From Castor canadensis (lineage: Eukaryota > Chordata > Mammalia > Rodentia > Castoridae): a DNA stretch of 64,000 nucleotides. Under the pieces are notes generated by a model. The model was given only the letters and a program-made list of their open reading frames with translations, made no database searches and was not told where the DNA came from. Location: NCBI RefSeq assembly GCF_047511655.1, contig NC_133401.1, forward strand, positions 18,101,501 to 18,165,500. Reading direction: 5' to 3'. A program made the position numbers and the translations under genes. Of this stretch, positions 1 through 11,924 are shown piece after piece; the first letter of the stretch is position 1, and each line of letters starts with the position of its first letter.

Positions 1-174
1 CTTTTGTGTTTTATGTGTTATAAAATAGGTCTCATGCATTCTGTTTTCTGTCAGCTATTTTTGTCATTCGTTTTTGTCTTCTTTGAGACCATACTCCTTA
101 AAACCTTAGTGGACTCCCAAAGTTATACCCTCATAGCACTTAGCAAGGCATTTCCTATAATAATAAATCCCGTC

Positions 175-540
175 CTTTTTGGTGCTAAGTTTGAACTCAG
201 GGCATTGTACCTTGTAGGTAGGCTCTCTATCACTTGAGCCATGCCCCCAACCCTTATATTTGGTTATTTTTCAGTTAGGGTCTCACATTTTTGCCTAGGG
301 CCAGCCTTGGACTGCAATCCCACTACGCTTTTGCCCCTGCTGGCCTCAGACCATGATCCTCCTACCTGTGCCTCTCTTGTAGCTCACATCACAGTTACAT
401 GCCACTATGCCCAGTTATTAGTTAAGATGGGGCCTAGTGAACTTGTCCCCTACACCTGGCTGGCCTTAAACCATGATCCTCCTGATCCTGCCTCCAAAGT
501 AGCTGGGATTACAGGCATGACCCATCACACCTGGCTCTCT
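175..540 (-). repeat. Composite SINE, minus orientation
   Basis: Reverse-oriented ID-like segment (tttgaactcagggc ... cacttgagccatgcccc), followed by two reverse 7SL-like segments ending in 'gtagctgggattacaggc'. It is the first of the dominant SINE family. Bases 1-174 hold nothing recognised. Confidence 0.8.
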
Positions 541-1770
541 GAGCACTTTTTAATGAAGAACATTAGCCATGACGCCTGAACTACGTGATTGTGTTAGGAA
601 GTTAGGACTGAAGAGACCAAGGAGGCCCACATTTCTACTCTAAGAAGTGCAGGCATTTGAGAAATCAAACAGTTAAGGACACCAAAAAGGAGGAACCAGA
701 GAAGTGGAAGAAAAACCAACAGAAGGGAAGCCCCAGTGAAGGTAAGGGAGATGTTCTCCTGTAGACAGTGATCTGCCCTGGCCCCCGGCTTCTCCTCTTC
801 AGGGCCCTTTCCTGTTGTCTTCACCCATGGGATTGCTCAGCCTTATTTTCTGTGACTCATCTTTTGAGTCACTTCCTGTAAGCACTGTCAGCCTCCTCAC
901 CTCTCTCATCCTCCAAGTACTCACCTGGCCAAACTCTAGCCAGGTGTGTTTTCCAGGCAAGCTGAACTAGCAGGAGGAAACCATCCAGCCAGCTGGACAG
1001 GTTTGACCCGAATTAGAGAAACCACAGACCTTCCATCCCCACCAGGCCATTTCTCCAGGTCTCTGATGTGCTTGCAATCCACCCCCCAGCTGATGGGCAG
1101 GCCCCACACCTTCTGTGCAAACTAAGGCTATTGGATGAGCAAACCCTGTCACCCATCCAGAGTCCAGCTGGGGATGGGTCAACGGGAGGCCTTCTTCCCA
1201 TTGTCTTCTTCCCTTTTCTTGTCACCTCCCAGATGAGGCCCTTTTGACCCCAGTCCCTGTGATACATTGCCTCTCTCTAGAACAGAGGTCATTGCCCTTC
1301 CCTCCTTCCTCCTTCCCTCTCTCTCTGCCAGACAGAGGAACAAAACCAACAATGTGTGTAGTTGTGCAACCAGGAGTGCTAGGCCAGAGGTCCAACTCCT
1401 AGGTTCTGCGTGTCCAAAATGCCAAATAAAGAGACGAGCAGTGGCGAAGGGCAGAGAAAGATGTATTATGTGGCCCGGGCACCCATGGGAAGAGGCAAAG
1501 CGGGCACTTTGGCCCATCTTGAGGGGGGCACATCTGAGCTTTAGTTTTAAGTAGAAGACTAGGGCTGGGGGGCAAGAGGTATGCAGAATTATTCACAGTC
1601 CAGGCAGAGCATGGCATAGCTCATCATTATCAAAGAGTTCTGGAGAAGCTGTCATCTGTCATTACTGGAGGGGAGTGATCTGGTCAAGATAAGAAGTGGT
1701 TGCCGGGTGAGTGCTCTGCCCTGGTAAGGCTCTGCTGTTTTCTTTCATCCCTTGTTGGATAGGTGTCATT
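541..1770. other. Intergenic stretch without recognised features
   Basis: Mixed-composition DNA with a pyrimidine-rich patch at about 1298-1330. No repeat, exon or RNA gene was recognised. Possible decayed repeats cannot be excluded. Confidence 0.5.
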
Positions 1771-1970
1771 GAGCTTGGTGCCAGTGGCTCATGCCTGTAA
1801 TTCTAGCTACTCAGGAGGCAGAGATCAGGAGGATTGAGGTTCAAAGCCAGCCTGGGCAAATAGTTCGCAAGACACTACCCCAAAAAAACACAACACAGAA
1901 GAGGGCTGGTGGAGTAGCTCATAGCGTAGGCCCTGAGTTAAAATCCCAATTACCCCCCTCCCCCCAAAAA
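1771..1970 (+). repeat. Full composite SINE, plus orientation
   Basis: This is a near-complete example of the local family. A 7SL/B1-like head (gtggctcatgcctgtaat ... caggaggcagagatcagg) is followed by 'gggcaaatagttcgcaagac', then the ID-like part (ggctggtggagtagctca ... ccctgagtt) and an A-rich tail. Confidence 0.85.
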
Positions 1971-2129
1971 ATGTTATTGATCAGTCATGTCCTTTCTGGA
2001 GCCCAAGGTGACTACAGAGAAGGGCAGAGCAGAGGACACAGATACAAAATGGAGGCGGGGATGCCAAGCATTTGTTTTAGTTCTCTTTGGGACACTTGCA
2101 GGCCCAAGTGAGGAGTCAGTGACAGTCAG

Positions 2130-2700
2130 CAAAAGCAGTTTCTAGGAAGCTGTTATAATTACACGGGAAATTTATCGATTGGCTTATGCAGTCAGAGGCT
2201 GGGTCGTCCCACTATGGTCATCTACAGGTAGGAGATCCAGAGAACCGAGGGGTTGCTGAATCCAAGAAGCTGGAAGCCTCAGAAGTTGACCATGATGCAG
2301 CTCACTGTTAGGATGAAGGCCTGGACGCTCCCAGAGAGTCGCTGGTATGAGTCAGCCTTGAGAGGGTGGACAAGCTGGGGCCTGGTGTCCATGGTCAATA
2401 GCAGCAGGGGCAGAGACCGCGGGTCAACAGAAGTGCGAAGTGTGCATGCGTCATCTTCTGCCTTCTGCGGTGGGGTGGGGTGCGGGGGTGCGTGTGCGTG
2501 TGCTGGGGGGGTGGTGGGGGTGGTGGGGGTGGGGGTGTCGTTACATCCGGGTATTCAAGCTTATGGGATGGTGCAGTCTACATCCGGGTCCTACTCCACT
2601 CAGCCGACTACACACCCCCCACCAATAGTCAATCAACCCGCCCAACAAGCCCAGAGGTAACTTTCACCAATCCTCTAGGTGTCTTCTCAATGCCATCAAG
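2130..2700. repeat. Possible ancient LTR or L1-type repeat remnant
   Basis: Phrases such as 'aatttatcgattggcttatg', 'gtcccactatggtcatctac' and 'ccaagaagctggaagcc' resemble decayed mammal-wide repeat sequence. The family could not be fixed by eye. A G-rich tract interrupts it at 2469-2540. Confidence 0.3.
2469..2540 (+). repeat. G-rich low-complexity tract
   Basis: About 70 bp built of runs of 4-7 G separated by T, TG or TGC. It could form G-quadruplexes on the + strand. The 10-mer ACATCCGGGT occurs just after it and again about 36 bp later. Confidence 0.8.
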
Positions 2701-2897
2701 TGACAACCAAGAGCAAAGGTCACACAGACCATGCCCATTGCTATCCCCAAATGTTTCTGCCTCTTCCACTTTTGGGGAAAAGGATCCCTCCCTTGGGGGA
2801 ACTGTACATTAAAAAACACTTTAGCAACAAATCCCAATACTGTACAAGGACCTTGTTGGGATGCAGATTCTAAGAAACCAGTGTTTCAAAAAAATTA

Positions 2898-3690
2898 GTA
2901 GCTGGGCATGATATGCACGCTTGTAATCCCAGCAGTCAAGACACTGAGGCAGGAGGACCTTGAGTTCCAGGCCAGCCTGAGAAAAGAGTATATACATATA
3001 TATACTCTTTTTTTGTGATAGGTATTTTTGACATAGGGTCTCATTTTTTACCAGAGTTGGCCTCAGGGGCTGGTGGAGTGACTCAAGTGGTAAGAGTGCC
3101 TGCTAGCAAGTGTGAGGCCCTGAGTTAAAAACCCCAGTACTGCCAAAAAAACAAAAACAAAAACAAAAAAAACGGAGGTACAAAATGTGTGGAAGAAATG
3201 ATGTCTGGGACATGCTTCAAAATAACACCAGTCCTTCAATCTGAAGGCTCAGATTCAACCAACCACAAATTGAGAATATTTATAATTTTTTTTCCTAAAC
3301 TGGACATTGTAGTGCATATCTGTGATCCCAGCACTCCAGAAGCTGAAGCAGGAGACGCATGAGTTCTAGGCCAGCTTGGGCTATATAAAGAGACCCTATC
3401 TCAAAAAAAAAAAAAAAAGCATTATATTGAATATTCACAAATTTCTCGCCTTTACAATACAGTATAACCCTTATTTACAGCGTATTAGGTATAGTAACTC
3501 ATCTAGAGATTATTTAAAATATAAGGGATGTGTGCCAGGTGTGTAAGTCTAGCTACTCAGGAGGCAGAGATCAGGAGAATCACAGTGCAAAACGAGCCCT
3601 GGCAAATAGTTCTCAAAGCCCTATCTTCAAAATACCCAACACAAAATAGGGCTGGCACAGTGGCTCAGATGGTATAGTGCCTGAGCTCTA
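2898..3690 (+). repeat. Cluster of plus-oriented SINEs
   Basis: B1-like copy at about 2900-2990, ID-like copy at 3064-3172 with a (CAAAAA)-type tail, B1-like copy at 3295-3418 with an A tail, and a composite copy at 3528-3690. A short near-palindromic AT stretch (agagtatata ... tatatactct) lies at about 2986-3008. Between copies (3180-3290) is decayed, possibly DNA-transposon-derived sequence. Confidence 0.75.
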
Positions 3691-3720
3691 TAAAGGATGT
3701 GTGTAGGTAGGTTATATACA

Positions 3721-3723
<3 letters not shown>

Positions 3724-3771
<48 letters not shown>
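3724..3771. repeat. (TG)n microsatellite
   Basis: About 24 uninterrupted GT units, directly abutting the ID-like SINE that follows. Confidence 0.97.
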
Positions 3772-3848
3772 TGGCACTGGGGTTTGAACTTAGGGCCTTA
3801 CGCTTGCTAGGCAGGCACTCTACCACTTGAGCCACTTCACCAGCCCGG
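3771..3848 (-). repeat. ID-like SINE, minus orientation
   Basis: Reverse complement of the ID-like unit (gtggcactggggtttgaac ... cacttgagccacttc). Bases 3849-4397 contain a short TG stretch at about 4072-4088 and no recognised gene. Confidence 0.8.
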
Positions 3849-4397
3849 TTACCTACAGATATTATGACATCTTATATAAGAGAATTGAGCATCCTAGGAT
3901 TTTGGTGTCTACTGGTATCCTGGAATTGATCTTCCCATGAATACCAGGGGACGACTGTGGTCCATCCGGGGGAGGGAGGCAGCAACAGGCGAGGCTAGAC
4001 AAGAGGTCAAGACAACATTGAGCATGAGTTGATTGTTGGCAAGGGTCTGTGGCAGGTATGTGGAATTAATTTTGTGTGTGTGTGTGTGCATGTATTTGAA
4101 AATGTTCTTATTAAATGTTTTTAAAAATCTCTCCCTAAACCTCACTCCACCTCCTCCCAGCTGCCTCTGTATTTCCTGTCCAAACTTCCGGAAAGAATTG
4201 TCTACACTCGCTGTCAGTACTTCCTCATCTATTCTTGACTCTTAAAGCTTTAGCATGAAAAAATTCAAACTTACAGAATAATACAGGAAAAAAAAAAAAG
4301 ACAACTAAAATCACTCAGGCTAAAATCCAGCGTCCTCACCCTTGCCCCTAGATCATATAAGTGAGGCCTGGCCACCCTTCTGCCTCATTTCCACTCG

Positions 4398-5015
4398 TTT
4401 TTTGGTGGTACTGGAGTTTGAACTCAGGGCCTCACTTGAGCCACACCTCTGGCCCTTTTTCCTCTGGTTATTTTAGGAGCTAGGGTCTTGCTTTTTGCCT
4501 GGGCTGGCTTGGACCATGATCCTATTTTGTTTTTCTTGCTATAGCAGTGATGACAGGCTTGTGTCACCAAGCCCAGCTTTTTTCTGTTGAGATGGGGGTC
4601 TCATGAACTTTGAACTCTTTTTTTTTTTTGCCCAGCAGGCCTGGAACTGTGATCCTCCCCATCTCAGCCTCCCTTGTAGCTGAGATGACAGGTGCACACC
4701 ACCACATTGAGTTATTGATTGAGCTAGGGGCTCTAAAACTTTGATCCTCTTTTTGCCTGGGTTGACCTCACACTGGTATCTTCTTGATCTCAGCCTCCTA
4801 CATAGCAAGGATTATAGAAGTAAGCCACTGTATCTGGCACTTTTTTTTTTTTTTTTTTTTGCTTCTTGCTAATCAAGCACTCTATTGCTTGACCCCCCAC
4901 TCCAGACCTATTACTTTTATTTGTTTTTGAGACAGAGTCTCTAACTTTTGCTCTGGGCCAGCCTCCTGAGTAGCTGGGATTACAAGTGAGTGAGCACCAC
5001 CACAAACTGGCTCCC
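4398..5015 (-). repeat. Nested minus-oriented SINEs
   Basis: ID-like start at 4398, followed by several successive reverse 7SL-like segments (statements of 'gatcctcc ... tctcagcctcc ... gtagctgagatgacaggtg') to 4840. A T run at 4841-4860 starts a second copy reaching 5015. Bases 5016-5277 hold no recognised feature. Confidence 0.7.
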
Positions 5016-5277
5016 AAGAATCCCCTTCCATCTATGTCCCCATCCAGTCACCTGCCACCCTTGGACTTCTACACCTGCCCCTTCCTTCCTCCCTTCTCTG
5101 AAGTGACTATCCATCTTGCAAGTCTTAGCTTACAATGACTACCTCAGGAAAGCCTCCCAGCCTCCAGAACCTGGATCACTGGTTCCTAAAGTTGCATTTG
5201 AGATATCACCAGGTCTATTTTATGGTCATACATCTGCTTTAAATGCATGTTAGTAAAGAAAGTAACAAACCCGTTCG

Positions 5278-5690
5278 GGAGCCAGTGGCTCATACCTGTA
5301 ATACCAGCTACTCAGGAGGCAGAGACCAGGAGGATTACAGTTCGAAGCCAGCCTCTGGCAAATAGTTTGCAAGACCCTATCTCCCTATCTTGAAAAAAAC
5401 CCATCGTAAAAAACGGGCTGATGGAGAGGCTCAAGGTGTAGGCCCTGAGTTCAAACTCCAATACTGCCAAAAAAAGTAAGTAACAAACCCATCTCACCTG
5501 TGATTTCATGGCTGGCTAAGGGCTAGCCTAGGGTAGCCCCGTGGGAACCCATTAAGAAAAAAGAAATAAACTGTTTGAAAGAACAGTCCTCTGGAGGCAG
5601 AGGGAAGATTGCAATTTTGAGGACTGTCTGGGCTATAAAGAGAGACCCTGTCTCAAAAACAAAACAAAAAAAGAAAAGAAAAGAAAGGAC
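5278..5690 (+). repeat. Plus-oriented SINEs
   Basis: Composite SINE at 5278-5476, complete with 'cccatcgtaaaaaacgggct' linker and ID-like 3' part. A truncated B1-like element lies at about 5580-5690 with a (AAAAG/AAAAC)-rich tail. Bases 5691-5981 have no recognised feature. Confidence 0.75.
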
Positions 5691-5981
5691 AAAGTAAAGG
5701 CAGAAATTGTGAACCTGTCCTTTTTGAATCACAGAAGTTGGGAATTCCTTCCTGGTCTCCCACATCCACTGGTTGTAACTACCCCTGGGGAATGATTTGT
5801 TTTGTCTTTCCCCACCACTGGGAGGGGAGCCCTATGAGAACAGGGCTGGGCCTGTACTGGTCACTGCTGTGTCTCCAGCACCCATTGTCCTCCCAGGGAG
5901 AGCACAGGAAGTCTGTGCTGAATAAACCGATGCAAAGGGTGCAGTTTGGACTTTCCCCTGGGACACTGGAGAGCCATAGAG

Positions 5982-6740
5982 GATTTTTTTTTTTTTGCAG
6001 TACTGGAGTTTGAACTCAGGGCCTACACCTTGAGCCACTCCACCAGCCCTTTTTTGTGATGGGTTTTTTTGAGATTAGGGTTTGTCAAACTATTTGCCAG
6101 GACCAGCTTCAAACTGCAATCTTACTGATCTCTGCTTCCTGAGTAGCTATGATTATAGGTGTGAGCCCTAGTGCCCGGCTCCACAGAGGTTTTAATCAGG
6201 GGAGAGTCAGGGTTGACTGCTTTAAAATTCCCAGGTTCCCTCTAGGCTTTGGGCCCAGAAAACCAACATTCCTCACACACTAAGTTTCCAATAACATTCT
6301 TTTTGTCATTACTGGGTTTGAACTCAGGGCCTCGAGCTTTCTAGGCAAGCTCTCTACTACTTTAGCCACTTTGCCAGCCCTTCTTGCATTAGCTTATTTA
6401 TTTATTTATCTATTTATTTATTTATTTATTTTTGTGGTACTGGGGCTTGAACTTAGGGCCTTCACCTTGAGCCACTCCACCAGCTCTTTTTTGATATATA
6501 TATATATATATTTTTCGAGATAGGGTATCATGGAACTATTTGCCCACTGGCTTCGAATTGTGATCCTCCTGATCTCTGTCTCCTGAGTAGCTAGGATTAC
6601 AGGTGTGAACCACCAGCCCAGATTGTATTAGTTTATTTTTCAGATAGGGTCGCACACTTTTTCCTGGGCTGGCCTCAGATTATGATCCTCCTACCTCTGC
6701 CTATGAAGCTGGAAATAGAGTCATGTACCATCATGCCTAG
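5982..6740 (-). repeat. Minus-oriented SINE tract with AT-rich microsatellites
   Basis: Composite SINE at 5982-6181, ID-like copy at about 6300-6384, (TTTA)n at 6393-6431, composite copy at about 6432-6625 with (TA)n at 6493-6511, and a partial copy to about 6740. Confidence 0.75.
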
Positions 6741-6883
6741 CTTTACCATGCTCCTTCTTCTCTTCTTCCTCCTCCAGGAAGTCCTCTGAAACCCCAGGCT
6801 GAAAGGAATACTCTGGGTGCTCTTTGGGTTCTTCCTCTATGATCTGAAGATGAGAACAGATGCTACTCCAAGGCCATGGTGGA

Positions 6884-7590
6884 GCTGGGTGCCGGTGTCT
6901 CATGACTGTAATCCTAGCTACTCAGGAGGCAGCGATCAGGAGGGTATCAGCCCAAATAGTTCAGGAGATCCTATCTTGAAAAAAAAGAGCTGGTGGAGTG
7001 GCTCAAGATGAATGCCCTGAGTTCAAACCACAGTACCACAAAAAAAAAAAAAAAGGCTTTGGTGAAGATTTAAGATTCAATGCACTGATGCACATAGAGG
7101 GCTCAGAAATTTGCCTGGCATACAGTAAGTGCCTGATAAGTGTTTAACAGGGAGAGGAGGAGGGCCAAGGGAAAACTTTTCTACTGTGAAGGTAATGAGA
7201 AAAATAGAAAAGTTTGCTATGGTATAAAATTTTAGAAAAACAACCAGTATTTCATTTATTAAAAAACAAACAAGGGCTGAGTATGGTGGCACACACCTAG
7301 AATCCCAGCAGTCAGGAGGTTGAGGCAGGAGGATCGTTAGTTTGGGGCCAGACTGGGCTACAACATAGTGAGACCCTGTCTCAAACAAACAAACAAACAA
7401 ACCTGAGCCGGCTGGGCATTGATGGCTCATGTCTGTAATCCTAGCTATTTGGGAGGCTGAAATTAGAAGGATGGTGGCTCGAGGCCAGCCTGGGCAAACA
7501 GTTCAGGAGACCCTATCTCCAAAATAATCAGAGCAAAATGGGCAGGAGCGTGGCTCAGGCAGTTTTTAGGAACGTGTAACTTGTATGATG
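6884..7590 (+). repeat. Plus-oriented SINEs with (AAAC)n
   Basis: Composite SINE at 6884-7055, B1-like SINE at 7264-7381 ending in an (AAAC)n tail at 7382-7402, then a 7SL-like copy at 7407-7590 inserted next to the tail. Confidence 0.75.
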
Positions 7591-7599
7591 TGATGGTGA

Positions 7600-7735
7600 A
7601 CAATTGGAATTCTAGAACAGGACTTCCTGGATTCAAATTCCTACAGTGCCTGACTGACAGTTTTGCAACCTCTCTGTGATGCAGTTTCCACACCTATAAA
7701 CCTGAAATATTGACAGCACCTCCCACCTTCGAGCA
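7600..7735. repeat. MIR-like ancient SINE
   Basis: Contains 'gattcaaattcctacagtgc ... tttgcaacctctctgtgatg ... cagtttccacacctataaa', the typical degenerate MIR pattern. From 7736 to 8310 no feature was recognised apart from an ID-like fragment near 8190-8250. Confidence 0.6.
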
Positions 7736-8309
7736 TCCTCCCAATCTCAATGTGCACATCTGGTTGGCTGCCCCAGTAGGGTTAAGCACCATTTTGACTA
7801 CTTCATCTTGTAGCTTGGCAAATTCTCCCTCCAGCCATGGGGGACTTTAATAGCCATCTCAAACATGTTGCCCCAACCCTGTGGCAAACTCACATAGAGA
7901 CAGGGAGAGTCTTTTGAAAAGAGATGCAGAACGGAACAAAAAAATCCCAATTTGGTCTCACTGGTGACAGGCAGTCCACCTCTTTCTCTGCCAAGGGCTC
8001 TGAAAACAGAAGAAAAATAAAAGTCAAAGCCCTGCCAACTTTTCCCTCTGTCTATCCAGTTGACTAGAGGCCAGCTTCCTTTCTTAAAGGGACCTCTCCT
8101 GCTTTTGACTTTCCTCTTTTCTAAGAGCACTCTGGTAGATCTCTTCTCCCCACACCAAGGAATAGCCCCTCCCACACAGAAAATTAATGCTGAGGCTTGT
8201 CCCTGAGTTCAGACCCCACTACCAGCAACAAAACCCGCACACAAAAAAAATTAAGTTTAATTGTACAGTTACTTCTAGATGGCTTAAAGCAATGAATACA
8301 GCAGATACT

Positions 8310-8912
8310 CCTCATCCAGGGTTTTACTTCCCACAAGTTCAGTTACCAGCAATTAACCATAGTCTAGAATATTAAGTAGAAGAATTCCAGAAATCAACCC
8401 TCCATAAATTTACAACAACTTTAATTACAGCACATAGTAATAATTGTTCTATTTTATAGTTAGCTACTATTATTTTTCTCTTACTGTGCCTAACTTATAA
8501 GTTAAACTTTACAATTTTTTTCAGAGGCACTGGGGTTTGAACTCAGGGCCTCACACTTGCTAAGCAGGTGCTCTTCCACTTGAGCCACTCTGCCAACTAA
8601 GTTAAAGTTTAGAACTTTGATAAATGTCAGAATGTACCCCAGTACAACAATAAAACAAACAATCAAATAAATGGAAAAAACTAAGTCAAACTTTATCATA
8701 AGTGTGTATGGGCATGTTGGTATACAAATGTAATCCCAGCTACTGAGGACATGGAGATAAAAGGGTCAGGATGGAGGCCAGGCTGTGTAAAACCCTGACA
8801 CCCTATCTGAAAATCAAACTAAAGGAAAAAAGGCTGGGGGCTCTAGTGGTACAGTGCCTGCCTAGCATGTGCAGGTCCTGAGTTCAAATCCCAGTACTGA
8901 TTCCTGTTCAAA

Positions 8913-8958
<46 letters not shown>

Positions 8959-9030
8959 AGTACCAAACAGTTTCAGGCAACCACTGGGGGTCTTGGAATA
9001 CAGCCCCTGCAGGTAAGCGGGACAACTGAA
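8310..9030. repeat. Tigger-like DNA-transposon relic split by SINEs
   Basis: Pieces at about 8310-8516, 8600-8710 and 8956-9030 read in order as a MER2/Tigger-type end: 'agaattccagaaatcaac ... cttataagttaaacttta ... tttcaggcaaccactggggg'. They are interrupted by a minus ID-like SINE (8517-8600) and a plus SINE (8710-8905). No transposase frame survives. A related relic lies at 22437-22620. Confidence 0.55.
8916..8955. repeat. (TA)n microsatellite
   Basis: About 20 TA units following the 3' end of a plus-oriented SINE, probably grown from its tail. Confidence 0.95.
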
Positions 9031-9699
9031 AATAAAGCCACTCTCTTGTTTGATCTGGGTATTTATCTCATGGTGCATGAGTTATAATACTCCACAGATG
9101 AAGAAATTCATTCCTGGTGTGTCCTCAAAATTCCAGTACCCCTTCAGGGTGCCAGGAATGGAGAACAAGTCAAAAGGTTTTCTAGGGGCAGGAGCAGCAA
9201 GGCACAGTGTTGCTGAAGGAGAGGAAATAGCATCCTGTATGTTTATTGGAGTAGGTGATACAAGGTCCAAACTTTACAAAGGCACAAGACGATGTGCCAT
9301 CCACCCCCCCACCCCGAGTCACTCCCCACAGGCTATGTTGTCACGAGATTTTCTGTGCATTTAACAAGCAAAAGCTTGCATTTTTTCATCCCACCTTTAA
9401 AATTTTTAGACACTCTGCTTCCTTCTTTGCCCGCCCCGCCAACCCCTTGTCTGAATACAAAGCTGTTCTGTGTCTGTTCATGTGTCGCTTCCTCCTTTTA
9501 CAGCTACTTCCTGTCCCCCTGAAGACCGGACCAGTTTATTTAATGAGTCCCTCGTTGATGGACAACCAGGTTTCTGCTTTTTGGTTTTCCTTATAAGTTA
9601 TTACGGAAAGTAACACTGTCTCCCTTTGGGTAGCGTTTACCAGGGAACAGGAGAAAACCCTAACCTGTTCCTGTATCCGCGGAGAGTCCCTCCATCTCC
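9031..9699. other. Non-repeat stretch before the small CpG island
   Basis: No convincing exon or repeat. A C-rich run lies at 9302-9314. Open frames across it have no recognisable protein character. Confidence 0.5.
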
Positions 9700-10130
9700 A
9701 AGGTCACAGTTCACTGGAGCAGCGCGTCCCCGGGCCCTGCCTCCCTGAAGCTGTCAGGCGCCGGTCCCCCGCCCTCTGAAGCCACGCCCCGCGGCCCACC
9801 CGCAGTCTACCCAATTCAAATCCAGCCAATGGGAGCGTGTAAACAAACCCAGACTCCGCCTCTCGATGAATAATTCCCGGAGTCTGGTGTGCAGCCTATT
9901 TAACCGGCCTGGGGACTGGGGGCGGGACCTAGCGATGGCCCCCGCCCCCATGGTTGGGCCAATAGGCGGCAAGACCCCGCCCCTCGCACTTGCCGCGCCT
10001 AGGACCCGAAGCCGGGCTGGGCTCGCTGCTGCCTGATTTCACCCGCTCGCGGTGACTTAGCTCCCCGTGGGCGGGCGGGCAAGGCTGGGAGCTCGGGCTG
10101 TGCACTCCGCTGCACCAGCCACATTATTCC
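9700..10130. promoter_or_regulatory. Small CpG island, possible second or divergent promoter
   Basis: CpG-rich, repeat-free sequence 4 kb upstream of the main island. It holds CCAAT boxes (about 9824-9828 and 9960-9964), a forkhead-like GTAAACAA (about 9838-9846), a TATA-like TATTTAA (about 9897-9903), and GC boxes on both strands (GGGGGCGGG near 9920, CCCCGCCCC near 9976, GGGCGGGCGGG near 10070). No downstream coding frame is convincing. It may drive an alternative BICRA leader, a non-coding transcript, or act as an enhancer. Function is inferred from motifs only. Confidence 0.5.
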
Positions 10131-10989
10131 AGAGGGCACACAGATCGCCCCGGAATCGCTGCCTTCATTTTTCCCCTTTCTTCCTCCGTCTGGTGGCTAA
10201 AGCCCAGATCCAGGAAAAGCGTTTGATGAACTCTTTCCCCTCAGTCCCTATTTAGCGAAACCTAGTGGGGAGGTAGGAGTGTGTTGGATTGTGCAAGGCC
10301 TTTCGTTTGTCTCCCCTTGCTATGGAGGTATTGCAGACGTACGGAAAATCACGAGTCGTGTGTGCTGCTTGACTGAACCCTAAAACTTTCATGTGACACC
10401 AGCACGCCCCCAGATTGAGCAGCAACTTGGGTTGGCAAGGTTTTCAGCTTTATAGCTGCCAGTGTGCGAGGAGCTGCGAAAGATTTTGTTTTGACTTCCA
10501 CAGGCACAAACCACTTATTTAAAAAACAAAACAACAAAAACCCTTTCCGTGGAGAGGTGGTCATCACACAGATAGCCGGGTAGGACCCGGGCTGCTGGAG
10601 GGGCAGGAGGTATAGGCTCAGCTCAGATGGAGGTGCTCTCCAGGCTGCAGGCGGACTTGGGGCCAGGGGGCTGGAGTAGAAAAAGGGCGTCAGATCCCAG
10701 GAAAGGACAGCTTTCCGACGTCCTGGACTTTTCCACAGCATGTAAGAATTTTCCCACCGTTCCTTTCCAACTGTTTCATTATAATTAAAATAATCAAATG
10801 TCCACACTCATGTTGAGGCTACTGTCACTCGTCGTCTGTTGTCACTAGTTACTCAGGAAAGGCTACCTGGGTGTAGTTGATTAGTTCTCACCCTTCCTGG
10901 ACAGCCTGGGGAGAGTCTCTGAACCTGTTTCATCTCCCAGTCCAGCTCAGCCTGGGACTTAGAACTCACATCTGATTCTGAAAGGGAAA
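10131..10989. other. Non-repeat intergenic stretch
   Basis: Flank of the small CpG island. No convincing exon, repeat or RNA gene was recognised. The longest open frames have no recognisable protein character. Confidence 0.5.
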
Positions 10990-11097
10990 GGGTGTTTTTG
11001 TTTTTGAGATAGGGTCTTGCTATGTAGCCCAGCCTGGCCTCAAACTCCTGCCTCAGGTTCCTGGGTGCTGGATGACAGGAGTGCACCATCACACCCA
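10990..11097 (-). repeat. B1-like SINE, minus orientation
   Basis: Reads 'tttgagatagggtcttgct ... gtagcccagcctggcctcaa ... gtgctggatgacaggagtg', a reverse 7SL-derived monomer. Bases 11098-11924 have no recognised gene or repeat. Confidence 0.8.
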
Positions 11098-11924
11098 TAG
11101 CGGGTCTCTCCATCAGGGTCCATACTGGCCCAACACTGGCCTTTGGCCATCTCCTTTTCATCTTCTGGCCTAAAGGCATTTCTCTCATCTTCCCCAATGC
11201 TTCCAGAATAGCACTGGCAACACTTGACATCAACTCTTAAGTCTAGACAGATTTCAAGCATGTCAGGGGCCAGAGCAGAGCAGAAAAGACAAATATTCAA
11301 CCTCCCAGGCTTTGTTAGCCAAGGCTAGATTTGGGGCTGGGCTTTGCTGGCTCCTCCACACCCACCCATGTTGACTCCAAGTGGCAAGGGCTCAAAATCC
11401 TCTCCCTAAGAAGTCAAATGGAGGTCAAGTGTGTATGAGGGGCCAGGCACCAGTCTAGGGGTGGGAGATATACCACAATGTCCCAAAGAAACTTGGAACC
11501 TGTAAGGCATAAGCAAGGGGAGAAACTGAGGCCTAGTGACTTGCTTGCTTACTTGCTTGTCTGTGTCGCCAAAGAGATGGTTAGCTGTGTGGGAGGCAGG
11601 GACTAGAAAGTGTCTGGCCATTAATAACCTGGGTACACCCTGGTCAGAAAGAAAGCATTTCCTGTATGAGCCTGTCAATCACCAGGACTGGCAGCTATGA
11701 TGGATACACAAGTGCCACCCAAGTCAGGTTCCATTATACAGTAAATCTTCAGCCCAGGTTAGGGCTCCACTTCCTGTTGTGTGACCTTGGGTATGACCTT
11801 GGTCAAAACACTTCCCCTTAAAGGAATCAATTTTGTTTTCCTACACTATAAGCAAAAGGTCTCTACCCTGTGGGAGTTCTGATTAGAAACCACTCATCAC
11901 CCCTTAACAGTCAAAAATACAGCT

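Noticed and set aside
10349..10807. 152-codon frame on the - strand next to the small CpG island
   Set aside because: No motif or family resemblance, and no matching promoter or splice evidence. It is consistent with chance.
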